A stretch of 64,000 nt of DNA from Sacculina carcini (taxonomy: Eukaryota; Arthropoda; Thecostraca; Sacculinidae), in assembly GCA_916048095.2 (NCBI GenBank), contig OU696576.1, positions 3,202,501 through 3,266,500 on the forward strand. The letters are read 5' to 3'. The translations under genes were made by a program, and so were the position numbers. The notes beneath the pieces were generated by a model. It made no database searches and was not told the DNA's origin. It saw only the letters and a list, made by a program, of their open reading frames with translations. Positions 57,842 to 64,000 of this stretch are shown one piece after another (within the stretch, counting starts at the first letter, position 1; each line of letters opens with the position of its first letter).

Positions 57842-57858
57842 CTTTGATTCAGATGGGC

Positions 57859-57877
57859 TGAAACTCAGGGTCACCAA
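57859..57877 (-). other. Gypsy-4 primer-binding site
   Basis: Directly inside the 5' LTR the minus strand reads TTGGTGACCCTGAGTTTCA. TGG complements the universal CCA end of a tRNA, so a tRNA ending GGGTCACCA would be the primer. The tRNA identity is not determined. Confidence 0.75.
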
Positions 57878-58147
57878 TGTAGCAGCACCAAATACAGCGC
57901 GTACAAAACGATGTGTATTGGTGGCTCGTAACAATGCAACTGGTGGTAATGATAGAGCTGAATGAAAGCTGACATGGCACACTGAACACACAGACATACC
58001 GTTACATGCATGCACACAAGTGAACTTGACACCAACACACAGACACACAACACACAGACATACAACTGCATCCATACACACGCATGACTCATACAGACGA
58101 GTGGCTATTACTGGCAGCCAGTGGTCTTCAACCTCAGGCCGGCCACA
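57878..58147 (-). repeat. Gypsy-4 5' LTR
   Basis: A direct repeat of 53561-53830 with about four substitutions. It begins TGTAGCAGCACC, ends GCCGGCCACA and is followed by ATAT. Confidence 0.95.
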
Positions 58148-59591
58148 ATATATTTGGGATGTTAAATGAATTAGTTTTTATCAACACATGGGTTACTCAT
58201 GCTATTAGTGACCCTATCAAATTGAATTATCATTAAATATGCACAATAAAATTGTTATAATGTGTCTGAAAGCCCTAATATCATTGTTTGCACGGTACTG
58301 TGCGGCACTTCTATGTACAGTACAGTTTTGCATTCAATTATTGAGTTAATCATTGTGTAAGAAAGCAGGGTTTGAGAACCGTTTTTATGCTAAAATCTGA
58401 AACTGTTTAAAAAAAACAACAGGTGGCATAATTTATTATTATTATTTACACATTAACTTTTTCCTGCCAGAAATTAACCACATTGGTTATAATAAGTTTC
58501 ATCATTTCATTCAGCACATCAATTATTTGCAAAAATAACAGTACAAACACTGCAAATATGTACACAAATACTACGAATATGCACACAAACTTAGTGTCCC
58601 TAATGAGACTACGAATAAAAGCGGGTCGCAGTGGCAACGGACCAGAAAAACGGACAATATTTTCGTGTAGGAAAAAAACAACTGAGGAAATATATTTGAT
58701 GTACAAAAAGGTATTTGAACACAAGTAACTACATCAAAGAAACCATCATCCATGAAACCATTTCTAAAAACAGGTTACTAATAAAGAAACAGTTAATTTG
58801 GTTCAACTTTCCTTGATCTGCCGCCAATTTTTTTTCGCAATCATTACACCTAAGAAAACCGTTTTTCAAAAAAAATATATTTTGAAAAAAACCATGGTTT
58901 AAAAGTTTAAATTAAGTGGTTTAACCAGCCGCTTACACGTACCAGCAGGCTAATTGCTATACAAAAAGTATTTGAACGTACATCAATCAAATCGATCTTC
59001 CATAGATACTGTTTTAGAAAACATTGTTTCATTAAAAAAGCGTTAGTTTAAATGAACGTTTGTCAAAAAAACACTTGACCAACCAATTAACTTGACTTGT
59101 TCTGCTGCCAACATTTTCTGGACCTGTACATTAATAAAAGGAATTTAAAACCAGTTTGAAAAACATCATTGCATTATTTTATAAAAAACATGGTTTCTTT
59201 AAAAAAAAAACATGATTATTCAATGAATTTGTTTTGTTATGCTGACAAATTATTTCAAATATCCACATAATTAAAACCATCTTTAAAAACATGGGTTTTC
59301 TCAATGAAAAAAACCTAAACCACCGGACCCGGATGCACTTTCAAACAGTCTCCTGAGGTATTTATTGATAAATATTCTTGTTTTTTATACTATTATCAAA
59401 TTATCTATGAAATAAGACACGTAAACATGTACAAAACATCAATTGAACTCATTTCTATGTACTTAAATCTAACATCCGATGACAATTGGGACTAATTCTA
59501 AAAATAAAAATAAAAAAAATAAAAAAACATGTTTTTTGAAGAAAAAAAACGCAACAAAAAAAACGTTTTTTTTGCATCACCAAGTATGATA

Positions 59592-59637
59592 CCGTATGAA
59601 GAATATCAAGATTATAATATTGATATTCTTCATACGG
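59592..59637. other. perfect 18-bp hairpin
   Basis: CCGTATGAAGAATATCAA (59592-59609) pairs fully with 59620-59637, with a 10-base AT loop. It starts two bases after the target duplication that ends the host element of Gypsy-4. No coding sequence is seen. It could be a cruciform-forming site or a remnant element end. Confidence 0.85.
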
Positions 59638-59639
59638 CT

Positions 59640-62395
59640 CTTGTTATCTAACTCAACATTGTTGTTGTTGTTGCCGGCCCTCAGGTTGTCTGGCCGAGCA
59701 ACCTCGAGCTCCTAAGGAAAGACACGACGCCGACCGGGTTGTTCCACAGGTCCCTGGTGGATTTAATTTTGTGATGGCGTCTGAGTTGTGTGTGTGCTGT
59801 GCAGTGATCCATGATGTGTGTGATGGTGTGTGGTGCTGAATTGCAATATATACAGGTGTCATCGATTGAGTCATTCAACCTTTTCTGATATGACAGAAGG
59901 GCAGGATGATGACCGCATCTCAACATGGCCACATGCACCTTTTTTTCGCGTGTGAGTGTATTTTGTCATTTGTGTATGACCTGTGGGTGTCTTCGTAGGA
60001 GTGCATTGTGTTGTAGTGAGTAAATAGCTTTCCTTGCGATCTCTGTGTGTATGTGATTTCTTATTCATGAGCGTGGGGGAGCTGGTGGGTGTGATGTGAA
60101 AATTTGTATATGGTAAAGTGTGATAGGTGTTGTTTTTATGCTTCTGTTTTTGTTTTCTTGTGTTGTGAGGTGATGTAGTGGATGTGACTGTGTTGGTGAC
60201 TGCTGCTGAGAGTGTGTGTGTGCCTCTTATGTCTAGGTGGTGTTTCAATTTGCCTCTTATGTCTAGGTGGTGTCTAGGATTTTTGTTTCGTGATGGAGGT
60301 GGTCTATGGTGTGGTGGCTGTGCATCCTGCGATGGTTCTGAGTGTGGTGTTTTGAAGTGTTTGAGGTATGTGTGTGGCGTGTTGCAAGATTGCTAGCCCA
60401 TGCGGGGCTAGCATATTCTATCGCGGGTCTGATATATTGTTGGTTTATGGTGGTTGTGGTATCTTTGTTGTGTCCGAAAGTTTTGTGTGAGAGTGATTTC
60501 AGTGTGTTGAGGCATGGAGTGACTTTGGTTTGATGTTGATGTGTTGTTTGAATGAGAGGTGTGTGTGTCATATGTGACGTCTAGTAAGTTTGGTGTGTGC
60601 GTGTGTGGGATGATCGTGCTGTTGATAGTGATTTGTGGTGTGTAGTTGTGCTCGGATGTCCAGTTGGTGATGAGTGTGGCTGTGGATTTGGCAGGTGCAA
60701 TGTTCAGTTTGTTTGTGGTGAACCATTGTTGTAGTGTGTTGATATAAGGTTGTAGTGTGTGCACTGCTGTGTCGGTGTGTCTGTGTATGCTTGTGATTGT
60801 GATGTCGTCTGCATATGATTATATCTGTATGGATGGAGTGTTGGGTGCTGGCATGTCGTGTAGGTATAGATTGAATAGTGTTGGCGCTGATACGGAGACC
60901 TGGGGGACTCCGTTTGTTATGTTGCGTGTATTAGATGATTGTCCGGTGTACCTCAGATGTACTCACATCTGCCAGCGATGTAGTTGGCCGACCATCTCTT
61001 TATGTGATTGTGAAGTGTGGTGTTTAGTATTTTGTTTGTGAGATTGTGGCGTGGAACTCTGTCGAAGACTTTGCTGATGTCGAGTGTTATGAGTAGTGTT
61101 CGGTGTGGTGGTTTTGTTGTGTTTATGTTACCCATCATGGTATGTGTGAGTTTTGTAAGCAGTGTGGTTGTAGAGTGCAGTGATCTGAAGCCGTGTTGTG
61201 ATTGTGATATTGGGATTTGTGATGTGATGAGTTGGAGTATGAGGCATTCTGTGATTTTTGATGGTGTGCAGAGCAGTGTGATTGGACGATTTGAAGAAAG
61301 TAGCGTGGGATCTGTGCCTTGTTTGTGAAGGGTGATGATGATGCCCGTTTTCCAGATGTGAGGTATTGTGTTGAGTGAGTAGCTATAGTTGGAAATGTTA
61401 GTGAGTGTCTGTATGGCTTGTGGTACAAGATGTTTCAGATGGATTTCACTTATTCCATCTGGACCACAGACTGATGATTGTGTGATGTTGTGTATGATGT
61501 GTCGTGTCGGCGCATGTGTGAATGGTGTGTATAGTGGATCTGTGGTGAATGTGTGTTTTCGTCTGATGATTTTTCTGTCTTGTGAAGGAGTGATGTGGCT
61601 GATGTGTGAGTAATGATTTATGAGTGTGTTTGCCTGTTGTTGATTTGATGCTACTGATGTTGTGTCGGTCGTGATGGCTGCGTATGTGCGTGTTATATTG
61701 CTGTTTGAGAGTGTGATGCTTTTGAGTGTGTTGTATAGCCTTGACGTGTTTGATTTTTGATCTAGAGTTTTTATGTAAATGTGTCAGTTGAGTGATTTTC
61801 ATTCGTGTATTTTGCTGTTGATTGTTGTGTTGAGTGTGTGTATTGGTTCTGATGTATTGTGTGAGTGTGGTGTCGGAGAGTGTTTCAGTGTGTCGCGCTG
61901 TTTGATGAGTGTTTGTGATTCTTGTGTAAAGTTTGGGTTGTGATGTTTTCTGTTGCCTTTTGGAATATGTTGTTTGTCTGCCTTATGCATGATGTCGTTA
62001 AATGTTTGGACTGTTTTGTTAATGTCTGTGATGTTTGCTTTGTTGAGTTGTGTAAATGCTAGTTCCGTGTCGTGTGTGAATTGTGACCAAGTGCCTTTTG
62101 TGTAAGTGTGTCTGTGTGTTTGGTGCTGTTCTGATTTTGGTGGTGATGACGATTGGAAGGTGGTCGGAGCCAAGCTCTTTGACCACCTTCCAAGTGGTTG
62201 TGTGGATGAGATTCGATGTGCAAAATGTGATGTCGGGTGATGTCGGATGATAGTGTGCCTGATGAGTGTTGTTGAGTATGTAGATGTGTTCTGTTTGTTG
62301 AAGTATCTGTGCCTCTGTTGGTGTGTGGATTGTGGCTGTATCAGGCAGAATCTTTGGCGTTGAAGTCTTAGCCCAGTAATATGTTAGGTGTGTGT
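59640..62395 (-). mobile_element. LINE-D: Jockey-like LINE, decayed, 5'-truncated
   Basis: The minus strand carries, from right to left, the endonuclease end, RT and a C-terminal Cys/His motif, ending in a (CAA)n tail near 59655. The sense strand is extremely poor in G (long CA/TA-rich tracts); its complement is TG-rich. It abuts the LINE-C tail at 62396-62410. No target duplication was recognised. Confidence 0.85.
59681..62390 (-). pseudogene. LINE-D endonuclease-RT remnant
   Basis: Pieces in several frames: DFNAKDS (endonuclease, about 62350), ELGSDHLPIVITTKI (about 62170), WKTGIIITLHKQGTDPTLL and SNRPITLLCTPSKI (RT block 1-2), LITLDISKVFDRVPRHNL (motif A), SYADDITIASI (motif C, about 60820), IRPAIEYASPAWAS, and CIYCNSAPHTITHIMDHC (a C-x2-C-x8-H-x4-C site). 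Motif wording is Jockey-like. Multiple stops and shifts mark it as dead. Confidence 0.83.
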
Positions 62396-64000
62396 GAAAG
62401 AAGAAAGAAAGAAAGAAACATGTATTGGCGCTCAGACTGTTAGTATGGAGCGCTGCTCCAATTCACAACACATAATATACTATATACATCGCAAATATAT
62501 ACACAATATCAATATATAACAGCATTAGTTTGAAAATTCATAAAATGTCCTTATCAGCAGTGCATAAGATCATATCAAAGACCATGCAAGGTCCATCGCA
62601 ATTGTTTATCATGCAACGCACATTTTCAAGCATTCATCGACAAATTTAGCAAGATTCTTCATAACATCAATGTTTTTGCACTTCATCAATTTGACAAATT
62701 TGTATTGCGCTTGCACTTGCCAGTATTGTTCCGGTATATATTTTGTCCTCAGTTGTACTATAGTCGGGTTCTGACACTGTATCATCATGTGGTACTCGTC
62801 TCCAATTCTGTTATTATTGCACAAGTCACAGTATCGTTCATGTCGTGGTGTTCCACTGTAGCGGCCTCTAGTCACCGCCAGCCGGTGATTACCTGTCCTT
62901 ATTTTTGTTAAGTATATCCGATCTTGTTTATTGAGTTTAATTAGGTAATCTTCCAACTCGTAAGTCGTCTTAAATAGTCTATAATTACAGCACAACGTTT
63001 TGCTTGCCATATTCGAATACCATTGGTTAATCCATATATCTTTGAGTTTTCTTTTAACCATATGCATTGTCCTAACGGGATTATGTATATTCTGTAGTGT
63101 CCATAAGCTGCACAGCCCGCACTCATTACAAATGTTGCGTATATACAATAACCACGGTGCAACGTAGGTTCCGTCGTTGAACATCTTAAGTAGGCAATTA
63201 TACATTATATAACTGAGTTTTGTGTTTTTACCAGATATTATGCGAATCCAGTAGTTGAATGCCATACTTTTTATATAGATCTCTATGGGGTATATTCCAG
63301 TTTCGCCATATACCATATCATTGCATGCCCTTTTATGAACAAATAAAATGTGCTTCAGAAACTTGGTTTGTAGCAGCTCGATTTCTCTTATTGCCTCGCT
63401 TGCCCACACTTCGCACCCATATGTCAGTATCGGCATGATCATACTTTTGTACATTTGCAACTGTATATCTACTGGTAAACTGTGTTTACGAATTGTTCCG
63501 ATAACACTATACATGGCCTTTGTGGCTCTTTCTGTAAGATCCAATTGACCTTTCCTGAATTTTCCATTATAATTGAATATCATTCCCAGGTACTTATATT
63601 CATCGACCACTTCTATTGTCTCGCCATTCAGTCTGAAATCGAGCCAGTCTGGTTGAGTCTTGGCCTTACTGAAAACAACTATTTTAGTTTTATTAGTATT
63701 TATTTTCAATTTCCATCTGTCACAGTAATCTTGTAGTGAACTCATTGCTTTTTTCATTTGTTGTTCATCTTCAGCCAAAATTACAGTGTCATCCGCGTAC
63801 ATCAGTATCATGACTTTAAGACATCTGTCTAGCATTTCATCGTCAAATTCGATGAAAGTACAACCATCTTCGAGTAATTTATCCTCCATATCTCTCACAT
63901 ATAATGCAAATAATAATGGGGACAGATTTTCACCTTGTCGAATACCCATATTAACACGGAAACATTTTGACAATCCTTTGTCCAACGACACACATGATTC
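62396..64000 (-). mobile_element. LINE-C: LINE with C-terminal Cys/His module, runs off the window
   Basis: The 3' end (left) is (GAAA)n at 62408-62420 on the plus strand, preceded on the sense strand by GGAGCAGCGCTCCATACT; this matches the LINE-A end CTCCATACTC plus (TTTC)n. The coding frame is uninterrupted to the window edge, so this copy is younger than LINE-A. Confidence 0.92.
62609..64000 (-). CDS. LINE-C reverse transcriptase and C-terminal domain, partial
   Basis: Open from the window edge to a stop at 62609. It reads GIRQGENLSPLLFALYVRDM (motif B), MYADDTVILAEDEQQMKKAM (motif C), WKLKINTNKTKIVVFSKAKT and VVDEYKYLGMIFNYNGKF, then a long C-terminal region with PILTYGCEVWAS, ETGIYPIEIYIKSM and a cluster YCDLCNNNRIGDEYHMMIQC (C-x2-C-x8-H-x4-C). 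The RT N-terminus, motif A and any endonuclease lie beyond the window. The start is not visible; the codon at 63991 is internal. Confidence 0.92.
   Translation of the reverse strand, partial: ESCVSLDKGLSKCFRVNMGIRQGENLSPLLFALYVRDMEDKLLEDGCTFIEFDDEMLDRCLKVMILMYADDTVILAEDEQQMKKAMSSLQDYCDRWKLKINTNKTKIVVFSKAKTQPDWLDFRLNGETIEVVDEYKYLGMIFNYNGKFRKGQLDLTERATKAMYSVIGTIRKHSLPVDIQLQMYKSMIMPILTYGCEVWASEAIREIELLQTKFLKHILFVHKRACNDMVYGETGIYPIEIYIKSMAFNYWIRIISGKNTKLSYIMYNCLLKMFNDGTYVAPWLLYIRNICNECGLCSLWTLQNIHNPVRTMHMVKRKLKDIWINQWYSNMASKTLCCNYRLFKTTYELEDYLIKLNKQDRIYLTKIRTGNHRLAVTRGRYSGTPRHERYCDLCNNNRIGDEYHMMIQCQNPTIVQLRTKYIPEQYWQVQAQYKFVKLMKCKNIDVMKNLAKFVDECLKMCVA

Larger units (their letters stand above)
53561..58147 (-). 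mobile_element. Gypsy-4: complete, young Ty3/Gypsy retrotransposon (4587 bp)
   Basis: LTRs 53561-53830 and 57878-58147 are both 270 bp, with about four differences by eye. The 4-bp ATAT lies on both outer sides. The internal minus-strand order is gag, protease, RT, RNase H, integrase. A primer-binding site (TGGTGACCCTGAG) and polypurine tract are in the expected places. The pol frame is open for 835 codons. Gag has two stops, and a frameshift separates protease from RT, so this copy is probably not autonomous but is recent. Confidence 0.95.
53445..59581. mobile_element. non-autonomous hAT-like element hosting Gypsy-4
   Basis: AAGTATGAT occurs at 53436-53444 and 59582-59590, directly outside the proposed ends TAGAGCTGCGACCTAAAAAA and (complement) GGTGATGCAAAAAAAACG. 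Without Gypsy-4 the element is about 1.55 kb, AT-rich and full of AAAACCGTTTT and AAACATGTTTTTT fold-back motifs. No transposase is seen. The duplication length (8 or 9) and weak TIR suggest a hAT-like element, but the superfamily is inferred. Confidence 0.65.

Overview
This window looks like repeat-dense nuclear DNA from a metazoan, most likely an invertebrate. I identify no host gene. Everything recognisable is transposon-derived: several LINE families (L2/CR1-type, Jockey-type, and a family with a C-terminal Cys/His cluster), four Ty3/Gypsy elements plus one small relic, hAT DNA transposons and their short derivatives, a tRNA-derived SINE, microsatellites and minisatellites. Operons, Shine-Dalgarno sites and prokaryotic genes are absent. 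The species cannot be named from sequence alone. Element names (LINE-1, Gypsy-1 and so on) are local labels for this window.

Layout: (1) 1-940 is a decayed hAT transposase gene with a short hAT element inside it. (2) 2903-23511 is a nested stack. Gypsy-2 (minus strand, oldest) carries Gypsy-1 inside its LTR (target duplication ACATC), LINE-1 beside the same LTR (target duplication CAATTCAAT) and Gypsy-3 at its gag end; Gypsy-3 is in turn split by LINE-2. (3) 24438-35942 is a second stack. LINE-A is split by LINE-B (target duplication ATTAA), and LINE-B itself holds a 2.4-kb hAT transposon (CTCTAGAG) and a tRNA-derived SINE (AAGCAAGGA). LINE-A is split again by a long-TIR element (TA). (4) 36000-50200 is AT-rich, with microsatellites, an inverted-repeat-bounded element holding a second LINE-1 copy, a 1.6-kb repeat array with a GC-rich core motif, a double hairpin, and a hAT-like element (GTTATTAC) with subterminal repeats. 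(5) 50220-53435 holds short hAT elements, a Gypsy integrase tail and a LINE ORF1 relic. (6) 53445-59581 is a non-autonomous element with a 9-bp target duplication, containing the youngest complete LTR retrotransposon, Gypsy-4, with two 270-bp LTRs at about four differences. (7) 59640-64000 holds a decayed Jockey-like LINE and an open, possibly recent LINE-C copy running off the window end.

These genes do not act together in a pathway; each set serves, or once served, transposition. Autonomous elements encode gag, protease, reverse transcriptase, RNase H and integrase (LTR elements), endonuclease plus reverse transcriptase (LINEs), or an RNase-H-fold transposase (hAT). Short elements and the SINE depend on enzymes supplied in trans. 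Nearly every coding region carries stops, frameshifts or deletions. The main exceptions are the Gypsy-4 pol frame and LINE-C. The most notable mechanistic signal is an 18-nt perfect complementarity between the Gypsy-3 LTR and the sequence just downstream of it, as expected for Tf1-type self-primed reverse transcription.
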